From CAYPTB01 sp964413535 (GTDB lineage Bacteria; Planctomycetota; UBA1135; GCA-002686595), in contig CAYPTB010000008.1 of assembly GCA_964413535.1 (NCBI GenBank), positions 124,001 to 188,000 on the forward strand: DNA of 64,000 nucleotides, read 5' to 3'. The position numbers and the translations under genes are program-made. Under the pieces are notes generated by a model. The model had not been told where the DNA came from and made no database searches. It saw only the letters and a list, made by a program, of their open reading frames with translations. Shown here piece after piece: positions 41,676 through 49,973 of the stretch; the first letter of the stretch is position 1, and each line of letters begins with the position of its first letter.

Positions 41676-42131
41676 ATGACCTCCCAGCCCGACGAGCGCC
41701 CGTTCTCGGAATCCCATCTCGACTCCCCGGAGTACCGCCAGCGGCTCCAGCGGAAGCTGAACTGCCTGATCGCGGTCCTCGAGGTGGCCTGCGCCAAGGT
41801 GCGCCGCTCGCTCACGGGACCGGGTGCGGACGTGGAGCGGCTGACCCGCATCCAGAAGAATCTCCAGGACACCCTGCAGGTCTGTCAGCGCGCCAAGCGC
41901 GCTCTCGAGCGCCGCGAGCGCCTCCCGGCGGAGCTACCCGAGGCGCTGTCGGAGACGATGGACATTTCCCGGCCCCGAGCCTCGGCTCCCGCCCGACGGC
42001 CCGAAGGCATGGTCATCGAAATGAGCAACGGGGAGGAGTTCGAGAAGTTCCAGGACATGGGCCCGATCGAGGCGGGTGAGATCGCGCAGGTCGACATCGA
42101 CGCGCTGTCGAAGCTCTTGCAAGCGGAATAG
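41676..42131 (+). CDS. Small helical protein, unknown function
   Basis: 151 residues with AGGAG 6 bases before the ATG. The first 90 residues form charged helices (YRQRLQRKLNCLIAVLEVACAKVRRSL and VERLTRIQKNLQDTLQVCQRAKRALERRERL) that look like a short coiled coil. The C-terminal 50 residues are acidic and end in DIDALSKLLQAE. The phrase QVDIDALSKLLQ recalls short C-terminal tails on flagellar and chemotaxis-related proteins (I-[DS]-x-L). That is intriguing next to a CheC/CheX-like gene but not proof. No family is recognised. Confidence 0.7.
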   Translation: MTSQPDERPFSESHLDSPEYRQRLQRKLNCLIAVLEVACAKVRRSLTGPGADVERLTRIQKNLQDTLQVCQRAKRALERRERLPAELPEALSETMDISRPRASAPARRPEGMVIEMSNGEEFEKFQDMGPIEAGEIAQVDIDALSKLLQAE

Positions 42132-42159
42132 CGCGGAAGAAGGAGCGCGACGGGCTCGC

Positions 42160-42996
42160 TCAGCGTCCCCAGTCGCGCAGATAGCGAAAGTCGTGGTTGA
42201 TCGACCGCCGCGAGAGCTTCGCGATCACGGGCGGGACGCGCTTGAACTGGTTCTGCACGACTCGCCGCGCCACGCGCCGAACGAAGTCGCGCTCGAAGCC
42301 GCCGGCGACGAGCTCATCGACCGTCCAGCGCTCGTCGATCATGCGGTAGAGGAGCTCGTCTGCCTCGGCGTAGCGGAAGCCGAGGTCGGCCTCGTCCGTC
42401 TGGCCGGCAACCAGATCGGCGGAGGGCGCCTTCTCGATCACTTCGCGCGGGAGCTCGAGGTGATGCGCGAGCTGATAGACCTGGTGCTTGTAGAGATCGC
42501 CGAGCGGATTCACGGCGTGCGCGGCGTCGCCCCACTGCGTCGAGTATCCGAGCAGCATCTCCGTCTTGTTGCTCGTGCCGATGACGAGCCCCGTCCACTC
42601 CACGGAAAGATCGTAGAGCACCGTCATGCGGCAGCGCGCCATGACGTTGCCGCGCCGGCGCACGTCGGGGGCGGCTCCGCTGCCGAGCGCTTCCCGGTCG
42701 ACGTATCCGTCGACCATCGGGCTGATGTCCACGCGCCGGGTAGGAATGCCGAGGCTACCGGCGACGAGCCGAGCGTGGGCTTCACTCGACGGGTTCGACG
42801 TGCGGTAGGGCAAGAGCACGGCCAGCACGTTCTCCGAGCCGAGCGCGCGCGCCGCGAGGGCGGCGGACACGGCCGAATCCACGCCGCCGGACAGTCCGAC
42901 GACGCCGTGTGCGAAACCAGCCGAGCCGAGCTCCTCGCGCAGGAACCTCACGAGCAGGTCGCACACGAGCTCGGGCTGGACGTCGAGTCGGCTCAT
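42160..42996 (-). CDS. nadE: NAD+ synthetase, synthetase subunit
   Basis: 278 residues. The ATP-pyrophosphatase loop is SGGVDS (36-41) in VVGLSGGVDSAVSAALAARAL. GTSNKTEMLLGYSTQWGDAAHAVNPLGDLYKHQVYQLA is the deamido-NAD-binding and metal region. It lacks the glutaminase domain of fused NadE. Its ATG overlaps the stop of a nitrilase-fold gene that resembles that missing domain. The enzyme amidates nicotinic acid adenine dinucleotide to NAD. The pair may work as a two-subunit glutamine-dependent enzyme. Confidence 0.93.
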   Translation of the reverse strand: MSRLDVQPELVCDLLVRFLREELGSAGFAHGVVGLSGGVDSAVSAALAARALGSENVLAVLLPYRTSNPSSEAHARLVAGSLGIPTRRVDISPMVDGYVDREALGSGAAPDVRRRGNVMARCRMTVLYDLSVEWTGLVIGTSNKTEMLLGYSTQWGDAAHAVNPLGDLYKHQVYQLAHHLELPREVIEKAPSADLVAGQTDEADLGFRYAEADELLYRMIDERWTVDELVAGGFERDFVRRVARRVVQNQFKRVPPVIAKLSRRSINHDFRYLRDWGR

Positions 42997-43862
42997 CGTC
43001 CTTCCGACCGCGCGCGAAAGCGTTCGAGCTCGGCCGCGACCACCCACGGCTTCTCGTCGCGCCGTAGCGGCGTGATCCCACGCGCGCGATGCAACGCGGC
43101 GGAAGTGAGCTCGACCTGGACGCAACCCGGATCGAGACCGTCGAGGCGCGCCGCTTCGCGACCGAAGGGATCGACGACGCGCGAGCCCCCCGCGAACGCG
43201 ATCCCGTCCTCGAACCCGACCCGGTCGACGTAGACGATCCAGGTCTGCGTGAGGAGCGCTGCGGCGTCGAGCAAGGTCTCCCAGGTGCGCGCGGAAGAGA
43301 AGCCGCCGGGCGAATCGGAATCGCCGATCTCCGCGCCGCGCGCGGGGCTGCAGCTCGGCACCAGGATCGCGTCGCAGTCGTTGACGAAGTGCGTGTACAG
43401 GCCACCCATGTGCCAGAAGTCCTCGCACACGAGCACGCCGAAGCAGCCGTGCACGCTCTCGAACCTGCCGAAGCGGTCTCCGGCCGCGAGGTCGCGGCTC
43501 TCCTCGAACATTCCGTAACCGACGAGGTGCACCTTGCGGTGCAGGCCGACGAGCTTCCCGCCTTCGAACAGCGCGTAGGCGTTGTAGATGCGGCCCTCCG
43601 GGCTGCGTTCGACGAAGCCGGCGGCGATCGAGATCTCGCGCGAGCGCAGGGCGAGCTCTCCGAGCTCGGGGGCCTCGCGCCCGAGCGCGAGCTCGAGCGC
43701 CATGTCCTTCAGGAAGTAGCCTGTCAACGACAGCTCGGGGAAGAGCACCAGGTGCGAACCGGCCCGGGCGGCTTCGCCCGCGAGCTCGACGTGCGCGGCG
43801 AGGTTCGCGTGCAGGTCGCCCAGCACGGGATTCGTTTGGGCCAACGTCACGCGACACTTCAT
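42993..43862 (-). CDS. Nitrilase-superfamily amidohydrolase, probable glutaminase subunit of NAD synthetase
   Basis: 289 residues with the Glu-Lys-Cys triad of the nitrilase fold: Glu43 (FPELSLTGY), Lys110 (HRKVHL) and Cys146 (LVCEDFWH). The phrases AQTNPVLGDLHAN and FPELSLTGYFLKDM closely match the glutaminase half of glutamine-dependent NadE (family: Q-x-N-x2-GD, FPE-L-x-GY-x2-eDLl). YGMFEESRDLAAGD also fits. The stop overlaps nadE, so it likely supplies ammonia from glutamine to the synthetase. The MoxR gene stop lies four bases upstream of its start. Confidence 0.88.
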   Translation of the reverse strand: MKCRVTLAQTNPVLGDLHANLAAHVELAGEAARAGSHLVLFPELSLTGYFLKDMALELALGREAPELGELALRSREISIAAGFVERSPEGRIYNAYALFEGGKLVGLHRKVHLVGYGMFEESRDLAAGDRFGRFESVHGCFGVLVCEDFWHMGGLYTHFVNDCDAILVPSCSPARGAEIGDSDSPGGFSSARTWETLLDAAALLTQTWIVYVDRVGFEDGIAFAGGSRVVDPFGREAARLDGLDPGCVQVELTSAALHRARGITPLRRDEKPWVVAAELERFRARSEGR

Positions 43863-43866
43863 GGGT

Positions 43867-44856
43867 CTACCGAGAGGAGGCTTGCGCTTCGTCGACCAGT
43901 TCGTCGGGGTGAACGCCGGAGGCCTCGGCTTCGTATCCGAGCACGATCCGATGGCGCAGGGCGGGCCGCGCGAGCTCGAGGACGTCCTCGTCCGCGACGA
44001 AGAGGCGCCCGGCCAGCAACGCGCGCGCTTTCGCCAAGAGGAGTATCGCCTGACCGCCGCGCGGCGAGGCGCCGTAGCGCACGAATCGCCGCAAGCGCTC
44101 CGGCGCCGTTCCGGAACGCGGCTCGGTGGCGCGGATCAGGCGCGCCACGCGCTCGACGACGTCCGAGGAGACCGGCACTTCGCGCACGAGCCGGCGCATG
44201 CACAGCACCTCATCGCGCGTGATGCAGGGTCTCACCGCTGCCGGATCGGGCCCCGTCGTCGTTCTCAGGATCGCGACGAGGTCCTTCTGACTTGGCGGCC
44301 CGAGCTCGATCTTGCACAAGAAGCGATCGAGTTGCGCCTCCGGCAGCGGATAGGTGCCCTCCATCTCGACCGGATTCTCGGTCGCGATGACGAGGAACGG
44401 GGGCTCGAGCGCGAGGGACTCGCCGTACACCGTCACCTGCTCCTCCTGCATTGCCTCGAGCAGCGCCGACTGCGTCCGCGGAGTCGCCCGGTTGATCTCG
44501 TCGGCCAGCACCACGTGCGCGAAGATCGGTCCGCGCTCGAAGTGGAACGTGCGCCTTCCGGTCGTCGGGTCCTCTTCGAGGATGCGCGAGCCCAGGACGT
44601 CTGCCGGCATCAGGTCCGGCGTGAACTGGATGCGCTGGAAGGAGAGCTGCATCGCGGCGGCGAGCGTGCGGACCAGCGTCGTCTTCCCGAGCCCCGGCGC
44701 GCCCTCGAGCAAGACGTGACCGCCGGCCAGCACGCTCTGCAGCAGGAGGTCGACGACGTCCCGATGACCGAGGAAGACGCTCGACACGGTCTCGCGCAGC
44801 CGCTCGCACGCGGCGCGGAGCTCGTCGATCTCGCGCTCGGTCTCTTCGAGGGTCAT
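43867..44856 (-). CDS. MoxR-family AAA+ ATPase
   Basis: 329 residues from the ATG before TLEETERE (44868 is an alternative). Walker A GAPGLGKTTLV, MoxR phrases FQRIQFTPDLMPADVLGSRIL, Walker B VLADEINRATPRTQSALLEAMQE, sensor ATENPVEMEGTYPLPEAQLDRF. C-terminal lid SPRGGQAILLLAKARALLAGR. MoxR proteins act as chaperone-like ATPases with VWA-domain partners. None is encoded here, although DUF58 and VWA genes usually follow. Instead it is followed four bases later by the NAD synthetase genes. Confidence 0.93.
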   Translation of the reverse strand: MTLEETEREIDELRAACERLRETVSSVFLGHRDVVDLLLQSVLAGGHVLLEGAPGLGKTTLVRTLAAAMQLSFQRIQFTPDLMPADVLGSRILEEDPTTGRRTFHFERGPIFAHVVLADEINRATPRTQSALLEAMQEEQVTVYGESLALEPPFLVIATENPVEMEGTYPLPEAQLDRFLCKIELGPPSQKDLVAILRTTTGPDPAAVRPCITRDEVLCMRRLVREVPVSSDVVERVARLIRATEPRSGTAPERLRRFVRYGASPRGGQAILLLAKARALLAGRLFVADEDVLELARPALRHRIVLGYEAEASGVHPDELVDEAQASSR

Positions 44857-44985
44857 GGGCCCGGACACCGCCGTTGCGTCGCCGTCCGTGTTCCGCGGGC
44901 GGTTCGAGGCGACAAGCCTAACGCGCCGACCCCCGCGATCGCCCTCCCGCGCCCGCGCCGTCCCGAAGGCCTGCGACGAGCCCGG

Positions 44986-45705
44986 TCAACCGCTCTCCCG
45001 GCGGCGTTGCGCCGTCAGTCGGTCCGCGATGCGTGCTCGGAGCTCCGCGAAGCTCGTGTCGCGGGCGAGCTCGGCGCCCGGGTGGCGGCCGTGGTGATCG
45101 AGCAGGACGAAGTCGATCCCTACCGCGCTCGCCGCGCCATCCTTCTCGGGATGGTCGCCGACGTGGAGCGCGGCGGAAGCCGGTACGCCCAACCGTTCGA
45201 GCGCCGCGTGGAAGATCGCCGGATCGGGCTTCTCGAGCTTCTCGATCGCGGAGCACAGGACCGTGTCGAAATACCCGTCGAGCTCGAGACCGGCGAGGAC
45301 GCGCGGCAGGCGCTCGCTCCAGTTGGAGATCACTCCCAAGCGCACTCCGTTCCGCCGCAACTCGTCCAAGAACTCCCGCGCGCCCGGGTACACGCGAAAC
45401 GTGGAGGGATCCTCGAAGCGAGCGAAGAGCTCATCCGTGATCGCAGCCATCTCCCCCGGCGGGAGGCCGAGGTTCTGACAGAAGATGCGGTGGATGTAGG
45501 CTCGAAACCACGTGTCCGAATAGCGGAAGGCGCCCTGGATGCGCTTCGGGATGTCGGCGTGGGCCGTGCGCATCACGCGCTCCATCGTCTGGGGCGTGAG
45601 CCGCCGGCCGCGCCGGCCCGCCGCTTCCGCGTAGATCTCGAAGCGCGTCGGAACCTCGCTCAGGAGCGTGTGCCCGACGTCTAGGAAGAGCGCTTGCAAG
45701 ACCAT
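44986..45705 (-). CDS. HAD-superfamily hydrolase
   Basis: 239 residues. Motif I is FLDVGHTLL with nucleophile Asp9, and position +2 is Gly rather than Asp, as in HDHD3/haloacid-dehalogenase-like members. Motif II is GVISNWSERLPRVL (Ser/Asn), then Lys in EKPDPAIFHAAL, and motif III HVGDHPEKDGAASA. The cap is helical (type C1). Such enzymes dephosphorylate small metabolites; no substrate is evident. It is divergent from the TPR lipoprotein gene and 129 bases before moxR. Confidence 0.88.
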   Translation of the reverse strand: MVLQALFLDVGHTLLSEVPTRFEIYAEAAGRRGRRLTPQTMERVMRTAHADIPKRIQGAFRYSDTWFRAYIHRIFCQNLGLPPGEMAAITDELFARFEDPSTFRVYPGAREFLDELRRNGVRLGVISNWSERLPRVLAGLELDGYFDTVLCSAIEKLEKPDPAIFHAALERLGVPASAALHVGDHPEKDGAASAVGIDFVLLDHHGRHPGAELARDTSFAELRARIADRLTAQRRRESG

Positions 45706-45807
45706 GAAGCCGCATCCTATCGGAGGGGGCTGCGAATCCCGTCACTCGGGCTCGGGTCGGGACTCACCGTCGTACGATGGAGAGAGGGAGCTCGCGCGAA
45801 TCGGACC

Positions 45808-46821
45808 ATGACGGCTCCTGGACGACGACCTTCGATCACGGCTTCGAGACCGCGCACGGGCTTCTCCGGACCCTCCAAGGGGATCCTTTTCCTCGTGCTG
45901 TGCGGCGGGGCTTGCACCTCCGCCCCGTCGCGAACGCCGGATCTGACGGTCCTGCGGGCCGCAGAGGCCGCCACCGGGCGCAGTGACTGGCAGGCCGCCG
46001 CGCACTACTGGAACGAGGCCATCATCCACTCGCGGGAGCCCGGTCCGCGACCGTATCTCGAAGCGGCGCGCGCCATGTGGAAGCTCGAGGACGAGGAGGC
46101 CGCCCAGGCCTTCCTCGACCGCGGCATCCAGCTCTTCCCGGACGTCGAGCTGCACCTCTTGCGCGGCAAGCTCCTGTGCTCGCGGGGCTTTCGACGCGCC
46201 GCGGAGAAGGACTTCCAGGAGGTCACGGAGCTTAGCCCCGAGCACGCCGAAGCCTGGCTCCTCCTCGGCCAGGCCTTGCTCGATCTGAGCCTCCCGATGC
46301 GGGCGGCGGTCTCCCTCCAGCACCACGTGCGGCTGCAGGGACCGAGCGAGGAAGCCCTCTTCCTGCTCGGTCGCGCGTGCGCGGAGGGCGGCGAGCTCTC
46401 CGCGGCGATGAAGAACTTCGGCGAGGCCCTGGGTAACTGGGACGCCACCCCCGAGCAACTCGTCGAAGCCGCGACCCTCGTGACCGACGAGCGCTTCGGG
46501 TCGACCTGCGACCCGTTCCTCGGAGATGCGCTCGGATGGGTGGATCGGGCGCTGGCGATCGATCCGCAGTACGCCGAAGGTCACTTCGTCCGGGGGCGCA
46601 TCCTCGAAACTCGCGGAGAGGAGGAGAAAGCTCTCCAGGCCCACCTCCGCGCGGTGGAGCTCGACACCTTCCACCTTCCCGCGATGACGCACGCAGCAGG
46701 CGTCTACGCGCGGCGCGGCGAGATCGAAAGCGCCGATCGGATGATCGACCGCGCCCTCGACCTCAACCTCTCGGACGCGCGACGGAGCCAGCTCGAGCGC
46801 TTGCGCGCGAGCTGGCACTGA
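45808..46821 (+). CDS. TPR-repeat lipoprotein
   Basis: 337 residues from the ATG before TAPGRRPS. A basic N-region precedes a hydrophobic core ending in a lipobox-like LCGGAC. About seven TPR-like helix pairs follow, for example AEAWLLLGQALLDLSLPMRAAVSLQHHVRL and AEGHFVRGRILETRGEEEKALQAHLRAVEL. It is likely anchored in a membrane facing the periplasm and scaffolding other envelope proteins. A longer frame starting at 45694 overlaps the divergent HAD gene start and is not preferred. The partner is unknown. Confidence 0.83.
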   Translation: MTAPGRRPSITASRPRTGFSGPSKGILFLVLCGGACTSAPSRTPDLTVLRAAEAATGRSDWQAAAHYWNEAIIHSREPGPRPYLEAARAMWKLEDEEAAQAFLDRGIQLFPDVELHLLRGKLLCSRGFRRAAEKDFQEVTELSPEHAEAWLLLGQALLDLSLPMRAAVSLQHHVRLQGPSEEALFLLGRACAEGGELSAAMKNFGEALGNWDATPEQLVEAATLVTDERFGSTCDPFLGDALGWVDRALAIDPQYAEGHFVRGRILETRGEEEKALQAHLRAVELDTFHLPAMTHAAGVYARRGEIESADRMIDRALDLNLSDARRSQLERLRASWH

Positions 46822-46845
46822 GCCGTCACGCAGGCTGCGCCGCGC

Positions 46846-47088
46846 TCACTCCGCGCAGAGCTTCTTCACGAGCTCGTCGAGCTCACCCTCGATCTTGGCG
46901 CGGAACTCGCCGCCGAAGTCGAGCTCGAGCACGACGATCTCCTCGAACGCGTAGCGCCCCGTTTCGCGGCTGAACGGGATGCCGTACTCCCACACGTGCC
47001 CGTCGGTCGAGTGGATGACCAGCTCGACCTGATCGTCGTCCTCGACGCGTTTGATGTGGTAGTCGCGGGCGTAGTAGTTCTCCTCCAT
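46846..47088 (-). CDS. Small conserved-looking protein, unknown
   Basis: 80 residues starting MEENYYARDYHIKRVEDDDQ. It has an alternating strand pattern (VELVIHSTDGHVWEYGIPF, YAFEEIVVLELDFGGEFRAKI) ending in a helix (EGELDELVKKLCAE). It is compact and acidic, without Cys motifs or membrane segments. A longer frame (to 47181) adds an Arg-rich extension. It is convergent with the TPR lipoprotein gene with a 24-base gap. No function can be assigned. Confidence 0.65.
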   Translation of the reverse strand: MEENYYARDYHIKRVEDDDQVELVIHSTDGHVWEYGIPFSRETGRYAFEEIVVLELDFGGEFRAKIEGELDELVKKLCAE

Positions 47089-47222
47089 CGTCGGCGGCCC
47101 TTCGTTCGGTGCAGAGCGGAAACGGCGCGGCATCATAACCGCGCCCGAGCGAGAGGTCCGACCCGAGTCGAGTCGACGCATTCGGCACGCGCCGCCCGCG
47201 CGAGATCCTCACGGCGGCCTCA

Positions 47223-47666
47223 CTAGACCCGGGCGACGACGAACCCGGGCCTGACTTCGCCACCGCGCACGACGCGGCACAAAAGCCCGCTACGGCCGAG
47301 CATCAGGTCGGGGAAGCGCGCATCGAGCGAACGGAGCGTGCCGCACGGCGCGCGCACGTCGTCGACCTCGAGCACCACCTCGTCCCCGACCGCCAGCCGA
47401 TCGCCGGGCGCGAGCGATCCGTAGTCGACCCCCTCGGTCAAGAGGTTCTCCCCGAACGCGCCCGGGCCGCGGTCCTCCACTCCGTCCGCGCCGAGCGAGC
47501 GCACCTCTTCGATCGAGAGCAGGCACACCGCGCGCCGCTCGCCCCCGTGATAGCGAAAGCGGTGTCCGTCGCCGACGAGCCCTGCCTTCGTCACGTGCGC
47601 CGCTTCCACCGCATGCTTGGGGATACCCCCCGGGCCGAGGCAAACGGCGAGCACGCGCCCCGTCAC
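47223..47666 (-). CDS. MOSC-domain protein
   Basis: 147 residues. MOSC features are GLVGDGHRFRYHGGERRAVCLLSIEEV, FGENLLTEGVDYGSLAPGDRL and the conserved Cys in VRAPCGTL. MOSC domains bind molybdenum-cofactor or handle sulfur or hydroxylamine-type substrates (YiiM-like). The stand-alone form here has no added domains. Its GTG overlaps the stop of the mltA gene (GTGA). No other Moco gene is in the window. Confidence 0.87.
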   Translation of the reverse strand: MTGRVLAVCLGPGGIPKHAVEAAHVTKAGLVGDGHRFRYHGGERRAVCLLSIEEVRSLGADGVEDRGPGAFGENLLTEGVDYGSLAPGDRLAVGDEVVLEVDDVRAPCGTLRSLDARFPDLMLGRSGLLCRVVRGGEVRPGFVVARV

Positions 47667-48838
47667 GGAGCGATCGCCGCTTCCTTCAGGAAGAAGTAGT
47701 AGAGCTGCCCGGGCGACTGCACCTGCCCGGCGAGCTGCTCCGCAGCGGGTCCGATGCCGAAGTAGATGTCCGCGCGTCCCGCAGTTCGAATCGCGCCGCC
47801 GGTGTCCTGGTCGAAGAGGAACTGACTGAATTCCTCCTCCCCGCCGTACGGGCTCGGGAGCTTGGCTTCGACGAGCACCAGCGCCCCGCGCGGGAAGAGT
47901 GTCTTGTCGGTCGCGACCGAGCGCTCCGCCGTGACCTCCTCGTCCAAGCTCCCGTGCGGGTTGCCGTCGATGGGCTGGAAGAAGACGTAGGACTCGTTGC
48001 GCTGGAGGTACTCCATGAGCTCACCCGGCGACGCGCCCGCCGCCCACTCGCGAATCGCTGCGAGCCCCATCTTCTCCTTGGGCACGACGCCGTCCGCCAC
48101 GAGTTCCTTCCCGAGCGACGTGTACGAACGCCCGTTCTTCGCGGAGTAGCCGAGCCGGTACATCTCGCCCGAGGGCAACTCGATGAACGCCGAGCCGTTC
48201 ACGTGCGCGATGTAGGCGTCGATCGGATCCTCGAGCCACGCGAGCTCGAGCCCCTGCCCCTCGAGCAGGTTCGCCGCCTCGATCGCTCGTCGCGCGGGAT
48301 ACGGCACCAGTCCGCCGGCGGTCCGCCAACCGAGCGTCTTCCCGCTCTTGTCCTTCTCCAGGTCCGGCGGTTTGGCGTACAGCGGGTAGGCGTGACGCGG
48401 CGACTTCTCCAGGCTGCCGGGCAGGATCGGCGTGCAGTAGCCGGTGAACAGGACGCCGCCGCCCTTGCCGTTCCAGCCCGCGCTCACGTAGGCGTCGAAC
48501 TCCTCCACGAAGCGCTTCGCGAAGACCGCGCCGCTCGTCGACTCCGCGAGCAGAGCGCGGAAGCGCTCGAGGCTCGCGAGCGCGCGCGCGTGATCGATTC
48601 CGGACGAAGGGAAGAACTGCTCGGCGTGCTTGCGCTTCGTCCAGTGGATCGAACGATCCAGCGCCGGGAGGATCTCGGCGCGCACCGCCCACTCGCTCTC
48701 GAGCGGCAGGTCGAGCCGTTCGATGTCGACCCACAGGATCGCCGGATCACCGGGTCCGAGCTCGCGCGTGTAGTCGGGGGTCGTGCAGGCGCCGAGCGGG
48801 AGTAGGACGAGCAGCGAGGTCACGAGGGCGCGCTTCAT
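47663..48838 (-). CDS. mltA: Membrane-bound lytic murein transglycosylase A
   Basis: 391 residues from the ATG before KRALVTSLL. The lipobox LLPLGAC gives Cys19. The MltA domain shows GGVLFTGYCTPILPGSLEKSPRHAYPLYAKPPDL and ELAWLEDPIDAYIAHVNGSAFIEL. The catalytic Asp lies in the C-terminal 3D-type segment FDQDTGGAIRTAGRADIYFG. MltA cleaves peptidoglycan to 1,6-anhydromuropeptides at the inner face of the outer membrane. The upstream extension to 49045 is not family-like. The MOSC gene is translationally coupled downstream. Confidence 0.91.
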   Translation of the reverse strand: MKRALVTSLLVLLPLGACTTPDYTRELGPGDPAILWVDIERLDLPLESEWAVRAEILPALDRSIHWTKRKHAEQFFPSSGIDHARALASLERFRALLAESTSGAVFAKRFVEEFDAYVSAGWNGKGGGVLFTGYCTPILPGSLEKSPRHAYPLYAKPPDLEKDKSGKTLGWRTAGGLVPYPARRAIEAANLLEGQGLELAWLEDPIDAYIAHVNGSAFIELPSGEMYRLGYSAKNGRSYTSLGKELVADGVVPKEKMGLAAIREWAAGASPGELMEYLQRNESYVFFQPIDGNPHGSLDEEVTAERSVATDKTLFPRGALVLVEAKLPSPYGGEEEFSQFLFDQDTGGAIRTAGRADIYFGIGPAAEQLAGQVQSPGQLYYFFLKEAAIAP

Positions 48839-49099
48839 TCCCGAAAGGGTAGCTCCCGGGTCGAGCGGCTCAATCCCGCGGCGAATCGCAGGAGCGTCGA
48901 GGCTCGCGCGAGCTCGGTCCGGCCCGGCCAGGGCAGCCGCGGTGCGCTTGGAAACCCGCGGCGGCCGTCGAAGGGGCGCGTGCACCCGAGCTCGCACGGA
49001 CTTCGACGCGCGAAGTCGACCGCCCCCGGACCGGGGAACGCCCAAGGAACCCGAAGCCGCTTCCGAGGAAGACGGCTGCCCGCAAGCCTGCGAACGGCC

Positions 49100-49621
49100 C
49101 TACTGCTCGAGCCCGAGCTTCCCGAGCTTCGGCGCGATGACCATGCGGCAGTAGCCCTCCTCGCGATGGCCGCGGTAGTACTCCTGGTGGTAGTCCTCGG
49201 CCGGCCAGAAGGTCGAAGCGGGCGTGATCTCCGTCACGATCGGCCGCGCGGACGCCCCCGAGGCGGCGCGCTTCGAAGCCTCGGCCGTGCTGCGCTGCTC
49301 CTCGGAGTGGTGGAAGATCGCCGAGCGATACTGCGTCCCGACGTCGTTCCCCTGCCGGTCCTTGGTGGTCGGATCGTGCAGCTTCCAGAACCACTCGAGC
49401 AGGTCGGCATACGACAGCACGTCGGGGTCGAACGTCACCTGAACGACTTCGGCGTGTCCGGTCCGGCCCGTGCAAACGTCGCGATAGCTCGGCTTCGCCA
49501 AGCTTCCGCCCATGTAGCCCGAGCTCACCGAGCGCACGCCCTCCACCTGCTCCAAGACCGCCTCGACGCACCAGAAGCACCCCGCCCCGAGCGTCGCGGT
49601 CTCCGTTCGTTCGCCTGCCAT
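49100..49621 (-). CDS. msrA: Peptide methionine sulfoxide reductase A
   Basis: 173 residues. GCFWC (14-18) holds the catalytic Cys15. SGYMGGSLAKPSYRDVCTGRTGHAEVVQVTFDP and LEWFWKLHDPTTKDRQGNDVGTQYRSAIF are family hallmarks, and AEDYHQEYY closes the active site. It reduces methionine-S-sulfoxide in proteins. There is no signal peptide, so it is cytoplasmic. No msrB is fused or adjacent. A resolving Cys is available in REEGYCRM near the C-terminus. Confidence 0.95.
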   Translation of the reverse strand: MAGERTETATLGAGCFWCVEAVLEQVEGVRSVSSGYMGGSLAKPSYRDVCTGRTGHAEVVQVTFDPDVLSYADLLEWFWKLHDPTTKDRQGNDVGTQYRSAIFHHSEEQRSTAEASKRAASGASARPIVTEITPASTFWPAEDYHQEYYRGHREEGYCRMVIAPKLGKLGLEQ

Positions 49622-49973
49622 CGAGTCCTCCGGGCTCCTCGCCCGAGTCTACTCGACCCCGGAAGGTCCATGACATCGAGCAATCCCCGCGTTGGACGCC
49701 CACGGGGGCGATCTCGCGAGCGGAATCCCCGTGTTCTCGCGTAACGCCGGGCGGGTGCGCGGGATGACGGATCGACCGACGGGGCTTCGGTGCGCGCATC
49801 GAGCGACGCCCCGGCTCGGGCGATCATGCAACCCCCCGCTCCACGGGATCTCGAGCCGCCCGAGGGCGAGCCACGGCGCTTCGCGCTCTCCCGCTCTCGG
49901 CTCCCGGCCGTGCACCTCCACGCGGGACTCGAGTCCGGGCCCCTCTCCTCGGAAGAGGCCTAGAATGCAGGGC
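49622..49973. other. Intergenic region between msrA and the TPR kinase
   Basis: 352 bases between divergent genes. The only element I can point to is TAGAAT at 49961-49966, seven bases before the kinase GTG. The open frames crossing the region are Arg/Pro/Ser-rich and unlike any protein I know. I see no repeat or RNA gene. Confidence 0.45.
49961..49966 (+). promoter_or_regulatory. -10-like TAGAAT before the TPR kinase
   Basis: TAGAAT overlaps an in-frame ATG (49965) and ends 7 bases before GTG at 49974. A transcript from this site would begin near the GTG, giving a leaderless message. Confidence 0.38.
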
